64,000 nt of DNA from CAZTAO01 sp964611645 (lineage in GTDB: Bacteria > Armatimonadota > UBA5829): NCBI GenBank assembly GCA_964611645.1, contig CAZTAO010000002.1, positions 1-64,000 on the forward strand, written 5' to 3'. The notes beneath the pieces were generated by a model. That model had not been told where the DNA came from. It saw only the letters and a list, made by a program, of their open reading frames with translations, and made no database searches. Within the stretch, counting starts at the first letter, position 1. Every line of letters begins with the position of its first letter. The translations under genes and the position numbers were made by a program. Below, piece after piece: positions 24,681-34,825 of this stretch.

Positions 24681-25955
24681 TTGAAGCTTGATATGATTCC
24701 TTCCACACTCATTCCAGTTATGTGTGCCGTGGTGCTGCTGTTGGCTTGGTGCGCCACGCTTGCCGCGGAGACTCCAACGGCTGCCCCCAAGGTGACTGTG
24801 AAGGTTGTGGCCAACGGTGACTCCGCTGCTACTCCAGACCAATGCCATGCTATGCTGGTTGGCCCCGGCGTGAACGAGCCTGACGCATTCCCGGGCTACT
24901 ATGGGTTTGTGGGCTGGGAGTCTCCTATACTGCTGCGCAATGGCGATATGCTTGTCGGCTTCAACGCCGGATACTGGCACGGATCGCCCCCCACTCAGTT
25001 TACCCCCGGCGCGCTCAAGAACTTTGAGGATGCGTGGGCGATGGGTATGCCGAAGGTTGATGCGCCTAGGGGCGGCAGGGCGATGCTCACTCGCAGCATC
25101 GACTCCGGAAAGACCTGGAGCAGGCCGTGGACTCTGGCGGATACCCCCTGGGACGACCGCCACCCGGCATTCCTGGAAATGCCCGACGGGACCATCATAG
25201 CCACGTTCTTCATGTTCCGGTTCTCAGACGACAAACTTCGCAAGAACTATGGCTGCCAGACTATGGTGACCCGCTCCAAAGACCATGGGCTCACCTGGTC
25301 GGAACCCAAGAAGATACCCTCGCCGTTCATAAAGGATGAGACAGACGGCCCGCTGCTGCTTGCTCAGGACGGCAGTGTGTACATGGCCATCAACGGCCAG
25401 CCAAGAGACACCAAGCTGCCTGAACAGATAGGCATACTCAGATCGACCAACGCCGGCAAGGATTGGAAGCTGCTCTCCACCCTGAAAACCGACCACGAAC
25501 TCTCGGAACCCAGCATCACCCAGCTTCCCGATGGCACGATGATCGTTCTCGCCCGACCGGAGGGCGACATAGCGTGGTCCTATGACAATGGCCACACATG
25601 GACGCCGTTCGCGTCCCTGGGAATGCGGCTCTATGCGCCGTCATTGCAGGTACTGAAAGACGGCACGCTGCTGAGCATCCACGGCTCATACGGAGGCGGC
25701 GGGCTTCGGTGCACGTTCAGCCGAGATGGCGGCAAGACCTGGATAGCTCCCAACGAGAAATACGGCTTCCTCATCGACAACACCTACGGCTACGGCAAGG
25801 GCGTCCAGCTTTCAGACGGCTCAATCTGGCTGGTCTACATCAGGTCAGGCGGGCACGCCCCCGGCGAAGCGTCATCCAATGCCGTGATGAACATACGAAT
25901 GCGCATCAGGCCGGACTACTCGGGCATCGACCTGCTGCCCGCGCCGAACAAGTAG
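24681..25955 (+). CDS. Secreted sialidase/BNR-repeat exo-hydrolase-like protein
   Basis: A TTG (TTGAAGCTT) six bases after GGAGG gives 424 residues with a signal peptide (VMCAVVLLLAWCATLAA). Five Asp-box/BNR motifs of the S-x-D-x-G-x-T-W type are visible: SIDSGKTW, SKDHGLTW, STNAGKDW, SYDNGHTW and SRDGGKTW. This marks a six-bladed sialidase-type propeller. An Arg-rich catalytic triad cannot be assigned with confidence, so it could be a sialidase or a related exo-acting glycosidase. It stands alone on the plus strand between convergent and divergent neighbours. Confidence 0.8.
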   Translation: MKLDMIPSTLIPVMCAVVLLLAWCATLAAETPTAAPKVTVKVVANGDSAATPDQCHAMLVGPGVNEPDAFPGYYGFVGWESPILLRNGDMLVGFNAGYWHGSPPTQFTPGALKNFEDAWAMGMPKVDAPRGGRAMLTRSIDSGKTWSRPWTLADTPWDDRHPAFLEMPDGTIIATFFMFRFSDDKLRKNYGCQTMVTRSKDHGLTWSEPKKIPSPFIKDETDGPLLLAQDGSVYMAINGQPRDTKLPEQIGILRSTNAGKDWKLLSTLKTDHELSEPSITQLPDGTMIVLARPEGDIAWSYDNGHTWTPFASLGMRLYAPSLQVLKDGTLLSIHGSYGGGGLRCTFSRDGGKTWIAPNEKYGFLIDNTYGYGKGVQLSDGSIWLVYIRSGGHAPGEASSNAVMNIRMRIRPDYSGIDLLPAPNK

Positions 25956-26000
25956 CGTCGGAGAACCGCAGGCATCACGCCGCAAGTTCAAGATGGTGAG

Positions 26001-28670
26001 TTACAGCGGCTTGATGTAACCCATTACCCTCCAACCGCTTTTCAGGAGCGCGTTGTCCTGGACATACATCCGCTCGCACAGCCTTGGGCCTGACATACCC
26101 CACTTGAGCTTAATGGGCCAGGAGATCTCAAGCTGCTCCGTGGACACACCACTCGGCGTTCCCATAGATGCAAGCTCCACCGTGCATTGGCTGTTCTCGA
26201 GGGTTACCGCTGTGCCTGGAACGCCGCCGGCTCCCCAACTCGTGTTGGAGTCGTTGCGCAAATACGCCTTGTTGAGCTTGGCATCGTACATCAGCAGCAC
26301 CGCGTTCGCCTGGCTGGAGGTCACACTGAGTTGAAGGTAGACCTTGTGGATGTCGCCGTAGCCGTTGTCATCCGAATACAGCGCCGTAAACGGGGTCTTC
26401 ACGCCCGTGCTAACCGTTCCGCTGGATGGCGACAGGCTGACGCACACCGGGGCAATGGGTGTGAAATGGGTTCCTACCCTCTTGTACCCTGAGTTGGCTT
26501 CCTTGGAATCAGTGACGTACAGCCAACTGTAAAGGTTCTTCTTCCCAATCGTTTCGGATCTGAGCAGGAATGACCACGTTATGGCCGTGTTGCTGCCAGA
26601 GTGGCTAGAAGCGATGGACCCTACGCGCACCATACATTGGCTGTTTTCAAGGATGACGTCCGTTCCCGGCGCATAGCCGGTACCCCAACTTGTGTTCTCG
26701 TCATTCTTCAGGTAGACCCTGTTGGACTTTCGGTCGTACAAGAGGAACATCGCGTTGCTCTGCGTAAGCGAGTCGTTGACCAGCAGGTAGCACTTGCGCA
26801 AGTCCTGGTAACCGTTTTGGTCGCTGTAGTAGCTGGTAAAAGTTGTCCAGGTGTCAGTAGGTATCGGGCCGGTTGAGGGGGCTATGCTCAGCGCTTCCGG
26901 TGAGATGTTGTAGAACACCCCCATCCGCTCCCACCCGTCGCAATGGGCTGCGGCATCCCCAACGTACATATAGGCGGTAAGGCTTTTCGCCGCGAAAGCG
27001 TCTTTCAGGGCAATCCGCCAGTTGACTGTAAGGTCATTCCCGCTGCCTGACACAGTAGTAGAGCCGACATAGACATAGCACTGGCTGTTCTCCAGGGTGA
27101 TGTTTACCCCAGGCGCGTAGCCGGTTCCCCAACTCGTATTGGCATCGTTCTTCAGGTAGACTCGATTTGCCCCCCGATCATACCAGAGAAATGCCGCGTT
27201 TGCCTGGCCAAGTGAGTCGTTGAGAAGCAGGTAGCACCTCTTTATGTCTGTGCGCCCGTTCGCATCGCGATACAAGCTTGTCAAGGTCACCGGCTTGGTC
27301 TCAAGTAATTCGCTAGACGAGGACAGCGCCACATTTTCCGGATAGGCATAGCCGTCCCCGAATCTGTCACGCAGGAACACGTCCAACACGCCGTTGGTAC
27401 CGCTGCCCGCCAGGTTTGTGGCCGCAGAGTCGTACACGACGTACCGGCCATCAGTGTTGACTGTAGGCGTCCCACTCCCGTAGTCCGCCTGTTCTCCGGC
27501 AGAAGACACTGACACACGTTCGGTGACGCCGGTAACCCTGTTCCTAAGGAACGCGTCCGTAGTGTCATTCGTATCTCTGCCTACAAGGTTTGTCGCTTGT
27601 GATTCGAACGCAACGCACCTTCCGTCCGCGCTGATCGCGGGATCCGAACTCCAGGCGTCCCCCCGCTCTCCAGTGGAAGATACAGATACGCACTCGGTTG
27701 TTGCGGTGAGCCGGTCGCGAACGAAAACGTCGGAGATGGAGCCATTGGTATCGCTGCCCGCCAGGTTTGTCGCTTGTGATTGAAACGCGACGTACCTGCC
27801 ACTCGAGCTGACAGTACCTCTATAGGATTGCGCGTTAGCCTGCACTCCCGAGGAGGATACGGAAACGCGTTCTATGTTGCCCGTGGACGTGTCGTAGACG
27901 AATATATCCCACTCCCCGTTGGTGTCACCCGAGACAAGGTCGGAGGCATAAGACACAAACACCACACAGCTCGCGTCTTGACTGATAACTGCGCCGTCGC
28001 TCGAGTGGTTGCCTGCGTCCCCTATTGGGGTATCTGAAATACGCCAAGTCAGCCCCAGGCTTCTGTCCCGGACGAACACATCCAGCCCACTGTTGGAGTC
28101 TCCCGCGGCGAAGTTAGTTGCGAGCGAGGCGAACGCGACATATCTGCCGTCCGCGCTGATTGTCGGGCCGCTGCTGCTGCCGTTGCCCTCAACTCCTGCG
28201 GATGAAACAGAAATTCGCTCCGTAGTTCCGCTGAGGCGGTCTCGGAGAAACACGTCATGCACGCCGTTCGTATCTCCCGGCACCAAGTTTGAGGCGGAAG
28301 AGTTGTATACGACGTACCGGCCATCCGGAGTAACCACTTGTGAGTAAGAGTCGCCACCTTGCGCTTCTACGCCCGCCGAAGAGACACTGATCCGCTCGAC
28401 ATAACCCGTGAGCCGGTCATGGACAAACACATCGAACATAGCATTAGTATCCCCTGCCACAAGATTGGAGGCCTGGGAATCAAAAGCAACGTATCTTCCG
28501 TCAGCGCTGACCGATCCGTGAGAGCTGGTACAGTTGCCTTGTTCCCCGCTCGAGGAGGCGGATACAAGCTCAGTAACCGCAGCCAACGCCGGCGCCTCCC
28601 CCAGAAAGACACACACCACCAACAAGGCACCTGCAACTGCATAGCGCGTTAGTTTTGTCCTGCCGTTCAT
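26001..28670 (-). CDS. Giant secreted protein: seven-repeat propeller plus three NSQC modules (paralogue 1)
   Basis: The start is the ATG at 28670 after AAAGGGA, giving 889 residues with a signal peptide ending in APALA. The N-terminal part has seven repeats of about 58 residues with the core SADGRYVAFDSQASNLVAGD and DVFVRDRLTG, a TolB/WD40-like seven-bladed propeller. The C-terminal half has three modules of about 150 residues, each with a Y-x-D-x-N-G-Y segment, SWGTGYAPG and the near-invariant LENSQC. A very similar gene lies 45 nt upstream and a third gene shares the C-terminal modules. The protein is probably a cell-surface or secreted binding protein. No enzymatic residues are seen. Confidence 0.85.
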   Translation of the reverse strand: MNGRTKLTRYAVAGALLVVCVFLGEAPALAAVTELVSASSSGEQGNCTSSHGSVSADGRYVAFDSQASNLVAGDTNAMFDVFVHDRLTGYVERISVSSAGVEAQGGDSYSQVVTPDGRYVVYNSSASNLVPGDTNGVHDVFLRDRLSGTTERISVSSAGVEGNGSSSGPTISADGRYVAFASLATNFAAGDSNSGLDVFVRDRSLGLTWRISDTPIGDAGNHSSDGAVISQDASCVVFVSYASDLVSGDTNGEWDIFVYDTSTGNIERVSVSSSGVQANAQSYRGTVSSSGRYVAFQSQATNLAGSDTNGSISDVFVRDRLTATTECVSVSSTGERGDAWSSDPAISADGRCVAFESQATNLVGRDTNDTTDAFLRNRVTGVTERVSVSSAGEQADYGSGTPTVNTDGRYVVYDSAATNLAGSGTNGVLDVFLRDRFGDGYAYPENVALSSSSELLETKPVTLTSLYRDANGRTDIKRCYLLLNDSLGQANAAFLWYDRGANRVYLKNDANTSWGTGYAPGVNITLENSQCYVYVGSTTVSGSGNDLTVNWRIALKDAFAAKSLTAYMYVGDAAAHCDGWERMGVFYNISPEALSIAPSTGPIPTDTWTTFTSYYSDQNGYQDLRKCYLLVNDSLTQSNAMFLLYDRKSNRVYLKNDENTSWGTGYAPGTDVILENSQCMVRVGSIASSHSGSNTAITWSFLLRSETIGKKNLYSWLYVTDSKEANSGYKRVGTHFTPIAPVCVSLSPSSGTVSTGVKTPFTALYSDDNGYGDIHKVYLQLSVTSSQANAVLLMYDAKLNKAYLRNDSNTSWGAGGVPGTAVTLENSQCTVELASMGTPSGVSTEQLEISWPIKLKWGMSGPRLCERMYVQDNALLKSGWRVMGYIKPL

Positions 28671-28715
28671 AAGACGTATCCCTTTGTTTTTGTTGCGGCC
28701 ATTGCACACGGTCTG

Positions 28716-31382
28716 CTACAACGGCCTGATGTAGCCCATTACCCTCCATCCGCCGTCCAGGAACGCGTTGTCCTGGACGTAGAGCCGTAGGCACAGTGAT
28801 GTGGCCGATGTGGGCTTGAGTTGTATCGGCCAGGACACCTGAAGCTGGAAGTCCGGCAGTGACCACGGCATCGCCATGGACGCAAGGTTTACTCTACACT
28901 GGCTATTCTCCAAAGTCACGGCTGTGCCTGGAACGCCACCTGATCCCCAACTCGTATTGGCGTCGTTACGCAGGAAGACCTTGTTCTGCCTGGCGTCATA
29001 CATCAGCAGCACGGCATTCGCCTGGCTGGAGGTCGCGCTGACCTGAATATATGTCTTGTAGATGTCGGCAAAGCCGTTGTTGTCAGTGTATGTAGCCAAG
29101 AACGAGGTCGTGACACCGGTGCTGACCGTTCCGCTGGATGGCGACAGACTGACGGACTCCGGCGCAACGGGGCTGAAATGTGTTCCCACCCTCTCGTATC
29201 CTGAGTTGGCATCCTTGGAGTCGGTGGCGTACAGCCAACTGTACAGGCTCTTCTTCCCCATGGTCTTGGACTTCAACTGGAATGACCAGGAAATAGCCAT
29301 GTTGTTGCCTGAGTGGCTCACTGCGATCGATTTCACACGTACTGAGCATTGGCTGTTATCAAGGACAACGTCAGTTCCGGGAGCGTAGCCCGTACTCCAT
29401 GCCGTGTTCCCGTCGTTCTTCAGGTAGACCCTGTTGGACTTTCTGTCGTAACAGAGGAACATCGCGTTGTTCTGTGTCAGGCTGTTGTTCACCAGCAAGT
29501 AGCATTTGCGCAGATCCTGGTAGCCGTTCTGGTCTCTGAAGTAGCTGGTGAGAGATGTCCATGTATCCATGGGTATTGGGCCGGTAGAGGGGGTTATGCT
29601 CAGAGCTTCGGGCGCGATGTTATAGAAGACAGCCATCCGCTCCCAGCCATCGGCAAGACCCTCTGCGTCGTTCACGAACATGTATGCATTGAGGGACTTC
29701 GTCGCAAATGCGCTCTTCAGGGCCATCCCCCAGTTGATTGTCCGGTCGTTCCCGCTGCCTGTCACGCTGGTAGATCCTACATAGACGTAGCACTGGCTAT
29801 TCTGCAGGGTGACTTTCGTTCCCGGCGTGTAGCCGGTCCCCCAACTGGTGCCTGCGTCGTTCTTCAGGTAGATCCTGTTCGCTGCGCGGTCATAGCAGAG
29901 AAACGCTGCGTTTGTCTGGCCATTCGAGTCATTGAGAAGCAGGTAGCACCTGCTGATATCCGCGAAGCCGTTGGCGTCGCGGCATAGGCTGGTCAAGGTA
30001 AACGGCGTGGTCCCAAGGGTTTCGGTGGTAGACGATAGCGACACGTTCTCCGGGTGGGAGTAGCTGTAGCCGAACCTGTCCAGAAGGAATGTGTCCCAAT
30101 CACCATTGGTATCTCCGGAGACCAGGTTACTGGCAAGCGACTCATAAGCGACACATCTGCCGTCCGCGCTGACAGCCGGATCGACACTGCCGTCATTGCC
30201 CCGTTGTCCACTAGAGGAGACGGACACAAGCTCGGTGACGCCGGTCAGCCTGTCGCGAACGAATACATCGACTTCTGAGTTGGTGTCGCCGCCGACAAGG
30301 TTCGAGGCAAGAGAGTGAAATGCCACAAACCTGCCATCGGCGCTTATCGCGGCTCCGCCACTGCCCAGGTTTCCCCGTTCACCAACAGAGGAAACGGACA
30401 CAAGTTCGGTGACGCCGGTGATCCTGTCACGAACGAATATATCCCAATCGGCATTGGTATCGCCGCCGACAAGGTTAGAGGCTTCGGAGGCAAATGCGAC
30501 GAACCTGCCGTTAGCGCTAACACTCACGGACTGGGATTCTTCGTTGGCTTGGTCGCCCGCGGACGATACGGAGACACGCTCTATCGTGCCCGTAGACATG
30601 CCATAGACGAAGATATCTAACCGATCGTTGGTATCGCCTGGGACGAGATCAGAAGAATAGGACTCGAACACCACACAACTGGCGTCCCCGCTGATGTGGG
30701 GCCAAACCCCTCCGTGGTTTGCTGCGTTTCCGCTTGGGGCATTGGAGATACGCGAAGTGATGCCTGAGACCATATCCCGGAGAAAGACGTCGTATGTGAA
30801 GTTTGTGTCAATACCGGCGGCCAGGTTGGTGGAAAGCGACTCGAAAGCGACGTACCTGCCGTCTGAGCTGATTGTGGGATGGGCGCTGTCATCATTGCCC
30901 CGCGCACCGCTGGAAGAGATGGATGCAATCTCAGTGACTCCGGTCAGCCTGTCGCGGACGAAAACGTCGCTAGTGCTGTTCACCGGGCCGGCGACAAGGT
31001 TTGTTGCCCGCGAGAAGAACGCGACGTACCGGCCATCCGGAGTGATGACTGGCGCTTCGGAGCTGCCACCCTGGGCTTGCTCGCCCATTGAAGATACACT
31101 GATCCGCTCCACGGAACCCGAGAGCCGGTCTCGAACGAACACGTCTCCCAGACCATTCGTATCTCCGGCCACCAAGTTGGAGGCGCTCGATGTGAAAGCT
31201 ACATATCTCCCATCAGCGCTGATGGACACCTGCATGCTTCTACCGCTTCCCAGGTCCCCCAAGGTCGGCGTCGATATACGCTCAGTGACCGCAGCCAATA
31301 CTGGTGCCCCCCCGAACAAAACGCAAATCATCAACAAAGCGACTACAACTGCATAGCACGTTAGTTTTGTCTTTCCGTCCAT
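28716..31382 (-). CDS. Giant secreted protein: seven-repeat propeller plus three NSQC modules (paralogue 2)
   Basis: The 888-residue protein starts at an ATG with GGGGGAT 8 nt upstream. It has the same design as the next gene on this strand: signal peptide ending GGAPVLA, seven propeller repeats (SADGRYVAFTSSASNLVAGD and variants; blade 4 has the degenerate GDASCVVFES in both paralogues), then three C-terminal modules with SQANAVLLMYD and LENSQC. Shared blade-by-blade quirks show the pair arose by whole-gene duplication, not by independent repeat growth. Nothing suggests catalysis. Confidence 0.85.
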   Translation of the reverse strand: MDGKTKLTCYAVVVALLMICVLFGGAPVLAAVTERISTPTLGDLGSGRSMQVSISADGRYVAFTSSASNLVAGDTNGLGDVFVRDRLSGSVERISVSSMGEQAQGGSSEAPVITPDGRYVAFFSRATNLVAGPVNSTSDVFVRDRLTGVTEIASISSSGARGNDDSAHPTISSDGRYVAFESLSTNLAAGIDTNFTYDVFLRDMVSGITSRISNAPSGNAANHGGVWPHISGDASCVVFESYSSDLVPGDTNDRLDIFVYGMSTGTIERVSVSSAGDQANEESQSVSVSANGRFVAFASEASNLVGGDTNADWDIFVRDRITGVTELVSVSSVGERGNLGSGGAAISADGRFVAFHSLASNLVGGDTNSEVDVFVRDRLTGVTELVSVSSSGQRGNDGSVDPAVSADGRCVAYESLASNLVSGDTNGDWDTFLLDRFGYSYSHPENVSLSSTTETLGTTPFTLTSLCRDANGFADISRCYLLLNDSNGQTNAAFLCYDRAANRIYLKNDAGTSWGTGYTPGTKVTLQNSQCYVYVGSTSVTGSGNDRTINWGMALKSAFATKSLNAYMFVNDAEGLADGWERMAVFYNIAPEALSITPSTGPIPMDTWTSLTSYFRDQNGYQDLRKCYLLVNNSLTQNNAMFLCYDRKSNRVYLKNDGNTAWSTGYAPGTDVVLDNSQCSVRVKSIAVSHSGNNMAISWSFQLKSKTMGKKSLYSWLYATDSKDANSGYERVGTHFSPVAPESVSLSPSSGTVSTGVTTSFLATYTDNNGFADIYKTYIQVSATSSQANAVLLMYDARQNKVFLRNDANTSWGSGGVPGTAVTLENSQCRVNLASMAMPWSLPDFQLQVSWPIQLKPTSATSLCLRLYVQDNAFLDGGWRVMGYIRPL

Positions 31383-31412
31383 GATACATATCCCCCTTGT
31401 TTTGGTTGCGGC

Positions 31413-34400
31413 CTAGTGCGCTGTGACTGTGCCCATCATCTGGAAGCCGCTGTTGAGCCCTTCGTTGTCCACCACGCACGTCCTCTCGGTGAGTGTCAGG
31501 CCGGACTGGCTGGGCTTGAGCGTGATGTTCCAGTCGATCCTCAGGTTGTTCGGCCCGTCCGGCGTTACCGTGGTGTCTGCAACATTGATGATGCACTGGC
31601 TGTTCTCCAGCGTAGCGGCAGTCCCGGGGGCGTATCCTGTGCCCCAACTCGAGCTGGCGTCGTTTCGCAGGAAGATCCTGTTCTGCTGCGCGCTGTAGAT
31701 GGCAAAGATACCATTGACCCAGCTTGAAGTGACGCTCAACTGAAGGTAGCACTTCGCTATGTCCTGGTATCCGTTGGGATCGCCGTACACGGCCGAAAGG
31801 ACCAGCGGAGCCCCAACAGCCACATCTCCCTTGTTCGGTGACAGGCTCACGCAGACCGGCGGCAGAGGTTTGAAGTGCGTCCCCATCTTCCTCCAGCCAT
31901 CATACGCTCCCCTTGCGTCGGACACATACATCCAACTGAAGAGGCTCCTGTCCGTCATAGAGGGTTTCAGTTTGAACGCCCAGGTGATGGTAAGGTCGTC
32001 GGCGCTGCCGGAGACCAGAATATCCTTCACAAACACCACACACTGGCTGTTCTCAAGCGTGACGTCAGTGGCCGGAGCATAGCCAGTGCCCCAACTGGTG
32101 TTAGTGTCGTTCTTCAGATACACTTTGTTGGCCGCCTTGTCGTAGCACAAGAACACTGCGTTGGACTGAGCGAGGGACTCGCTCAGAAGCAGGTAGCATT
32201 TCCGCAGGTCCGAGAAACCGTTGGGGGCCCGGTAGACGCTGGTGATGGTTGTGTGGGCGTCAATGGGCAGCGGGCCGCTGTTTGGGGTGATGCTGACCAA
32301 CTGGGGTCTGGCATTGTAGTACCTTGCCAACAGGTCCCAGCCATCACTCAAGCCGTCGGCATCCTGCACGTACTCATACCCATTCAGCAGTCTCTTGGAG
32401 AAATCACTTTTGAAGGACACGCTCCAGTTGACCACCAGGTCGGCTCCGTCTGCGGACACGATTGTGTCCTTTACATACACAAGGCACTGGCTATTTTCCA
32501 GAGTCATTGCCGTCCCTGGAGCATAGCCGAGTCCCCAACTCTTGCCGGCGTCATCTTTGAGATACAGCTTGTTGGCCGGGCGATCGTAGACCATACAGGC
32601 TGCATTGGACTGCCCCAGCGAGTCGTTGATCAGTAGGTAGGCTCTGCGGATGTTGTCGAAGCCGTTGCCGTCGCCATACTGGGCGGTAAGGGTCACTGTT
32701 GCGGCAGTCAGATCGCCGGAGGAGGGAGATAGAGCGATGTTGTCGGGAGGAACATCCGGCCAGTTGTACTCAGCAAACGCTTCGGTGGTCTTGCCTTCTT
32801 CGATGGCGATTGCCATGTTCTCAGGGACCTTGCCGATTCCGACATCCCTGAACTCGACCGCGCACATCCCCGGCGGAATGCCTGTCTCTGTGAAGCCGCT
32901 CTCCCGCCAGGTCTCGCTCCCATAGAGCCGCCAGGCAGCGCCTGAAGTGACAGCGCCTGGAGGGCCAAGCGTCATGTGGAGGGAAGCGCCGGGAGTTCCC
33001 GGTCCCTTCAGCGCCATGCCCTGGTCGTAGCAGGCGGTTACCGCCACGAACCCGCTGTTCGGCCGGGGAGTCCTGAGCACGGAGCGGTTGTCACGGCCCC
33101 AGACAACTATCGATCCGTCCGTCTTCAGGCCAACGCTGAACCACATCCCCGCCGCGATCCCGGCAAAGTTGCTGTTTGGCAGCGGCACATTGCACTGGCC
33201 GTAGGTGTTGCATCCCCAGGCAGCGATCGATCCGTCGCGTCGCAAGGCGAGGCTGTGGTAGCCGCCTGCTGCCACCTGGGCGAAATTCGTGCCTGCGGGA
33301 ACAGTACACTGCCTGTAGTTGTCGCGCCCCCAGGCGACTACCGCTCCGGTTGTCTTCAGGCCGAGGCCGTGCTCCCAGCCTGCAGAGATTGCAGTGAACC
33401 CGGAATTGGGCGCCGGCACATCGCACTGATGTTCGTCGTTAAGACCGAAAGCCGATAATACTCCCGTCGCTTTCAGCCCAAGGCTGAACTGCTTTCCAGC
33501 GCTTACCGACACGAAGTTGGTGTTGGGCGCGGGGATGTCGCATTGGTGGTTCTTGTTGTCACCCCACGCGTACATAACGCCGGTTGTCTTGATGCCGAGG
33601 CTGTGGAAGTCACCGGCGGCAAGCCGGGTGAACCCGGAATTGGGGGCGGGGACAGTGCACTGGCCAAGCGCGTTCTTGCCCCATGCTGCCACGACGCCGG
33701 TTGACCTTAGGCCCAGGTGGTGCTCCTGTCCGGTTGCGAACGCGACAAAGCCCGTATTTGGGGCGGGAACGTTGCACTGGCTCCGCTCGTTGGCGCCCCA
33801 AGCTAACAATGGGGTTGGAGGGTCGCGACGCAGCGCCAAGCTGTGGGCCTGTCCTGCCGCAAAACCGTAGTAGTTGTTGGGAGTAGGGACGTTACACTGA
33901 CCGTACCTGTTATCACCCCATGCCACGATGCTGGATCCCCTCAAGCCGAGACTGTGATAGCCGCCGCCTGCGCAATTAAAGAAGAAGTTGTTTGGCGCAG
34001 GTACATTGCACTGCCCATAGAAGTTGTCTCCCCAAGCGTGAATCGCGCCGGTATAGTAGTCCACGCAGAGGGTGTGATACTTCCCCGCTGCCTTCTCACG
34101 CAAGTTACTGGCCGCAAGGGGAGGGTTGGACTCTCCGTGCGCATTGGATCCCCAACATGCCGCCGGATGCACACGCCCATAAGCTATGTTGTGATCTCCT
34201 CCCGCTGCGACCTCACATAGGCTCGACTCAGGCAGGTCGCACTGGTGGTCCAGGTTGCAGCCCCAGGCGATAGCTCCAGCCGGTCTCCTCACCGCAACAC
34301 AATGGCTGGCTCCTGCCGTTATCTCCAGGTAGTCGTTCGGAAGAGGGATGTTGCACTGCCCGAAATCATTGCGGCCCCAGGCCACGAGGGAACCGTCGGC

Positions 34401-34712
34401 CTTCAGCCCCACAGTGAAATAGTCACCCGCTGCTACCCGAGTGAAGTTCGAATTAGGCTCGGGAACGTTGCACTGACCATCGTCGTTGTCACCAAAGACC
34501 ACGATGGAGCCGTCCGGCCTGACTGCGGCGCTGTGCATAGCCCCGGCCGACAACCGTCCTATACGCCAGTCCGACGGGAAGCCCTCCAGCTTGCTCTGCT
34601 CAACGAACACATCCGCTCCCCAGCCGACCAAAGACCCGGCCGCCAGGGCAAGGGACGGAACCAACACGATAACAAGCAAGACGAGGAGGGAGATCAGTTT
34701 TCTGACCAGCAT
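31413..34712 (-). CDS. Giant secreted RCC1-repeat protein with three NSQC modules
   Basis: The 1099-residue protein has a signal peptide (ISLLVLLVIVLVPSLALA). Fourteen repeats of about 39 residues follow, with consensus I-V-A-W-G-x-N-x-x-G-Q-C-N-V-P-x-P-N and A-A-G-x-x-H-S-L-G-L, the RCC1 type. RCC1 folds into seven blades, so 14 repeats would make two propellers. Residues about 575-655 form a small beta domain (GASLHMTLGPPGAVTSGAAWRL in part). Three modules of about 150 residues then end the protein, homologous to those of the two upstream-numbered paralogues. It lies 30 nt upstream of paralogue 2 on the same strand, so the three genes likely form one operon read 34712 to 26001. Confidence 0.85.
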   Translation of the reverse strand: MLVRKLISLLVLLVIVLVPSLALAAGSLVGWGADVFVEQSKLEGFPSDWRIGRLSAGAMHSAAVRPDGSIVVFGDNDDGQCNVPEPNSNFTRVAAGDYFTVGLKADGSLVAWGRNDFGQCNIPLPNDYLEITAGASHCVAVRRPAGAIAWGCNLDHQCDLPESSLCEVAAGGDHNIAYGRVHPAACWGSNAHGESNPPLAASNLREKAAGKYHTLCVDYYTGAIHAWGDNFYGQCNVPAPNNFFFNCAGGGYHSLGLRGSSIVAWGDNRYGQCNVPTPNNYYGFAAGQAHSLALRRDPPTPLLAWGANERSQCNVPAPNTGFVAFATGQEHHLGLRSTGVVAAWGKNALGQCTVPAPNSGFTRLAAGDFHSLGIKTTGVMYAWGDNKNHQCDIPAPNTNFVSVSAGKQFSLGLKATGVLSAFGLNDEHQCDVPAPNSGFTAISAGWEHGLGLKTTGAVVAWGRDNYRQCTVPAGTNFAQVAAGGYHSLALRRDGSIAAWGCNTYGQCNVPLPNSNFAGIAAGMWFSVGLKTDGSIVVWGRDNRSVLRTPRPNSGFVAVTACYDQGMALKGPGTPGASLHMTLGPPGAVTSGAAWRLYGSETWRESGFTETGIPPGMCAVEFRDVGIGKVPENMAIAIEEGKTTEAFAEYNWPDVPPDNIALSPSSGDLTAATVTLTAQYGDGNGFDNIRRAYLLINDSLGQSNAACMVYDRPANKLYLKDDAGKSWGLGYAPGTAMTLENSQCLVYVKDTIVSADGADLVVNWSVSFKSDFSKRLLNGYEYVQDADGLSDGWDLLARYYNARPQLVSITPNSGPLPIDAHTTITSVYRAPNGFSDLRKCYLLLSESLAQSNAVFLCYDKAANKVYLKNDTNTSWGTGYAPATDVTLENSQCVVFVKDILVSGSADDLTITWAFKLKPSMTDRSLFSWMYVSDARGAYDGWRKMGTHFKPLPPVCVSLSPNKGDVAVGAPLVLSAVYGDPNGYQDIAKCYLQLSVTSSWVNGIFAIYSAQQNRIFLRNDASSSWGTGYAPGTAATLENSQCIINVADTTVTPDGPNNLRIDWNITLKPSQSGLTLTERTCVVDNEGLNSGFQMMGTVTAH

Positions 34713-34825
34713 TTCAGCGCCTCCGCGGTTGGGCAGACTACACCCGATGCCCGCAGTCTACCCCAAGAATGGGGCTGTGTCAATGGGGAACCGAGGCCGG
34801 AAGTGGATTGCCTTCGGAATAACTG

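Noticed and set aside
32990..34640. Regular repeats of about 117 bp that could suggest a CRISPR-like or satellite array
   Set aside because: The repeats keep the reading frame and encode RCC1 blades; there are no constant repeat/unique spacer units.
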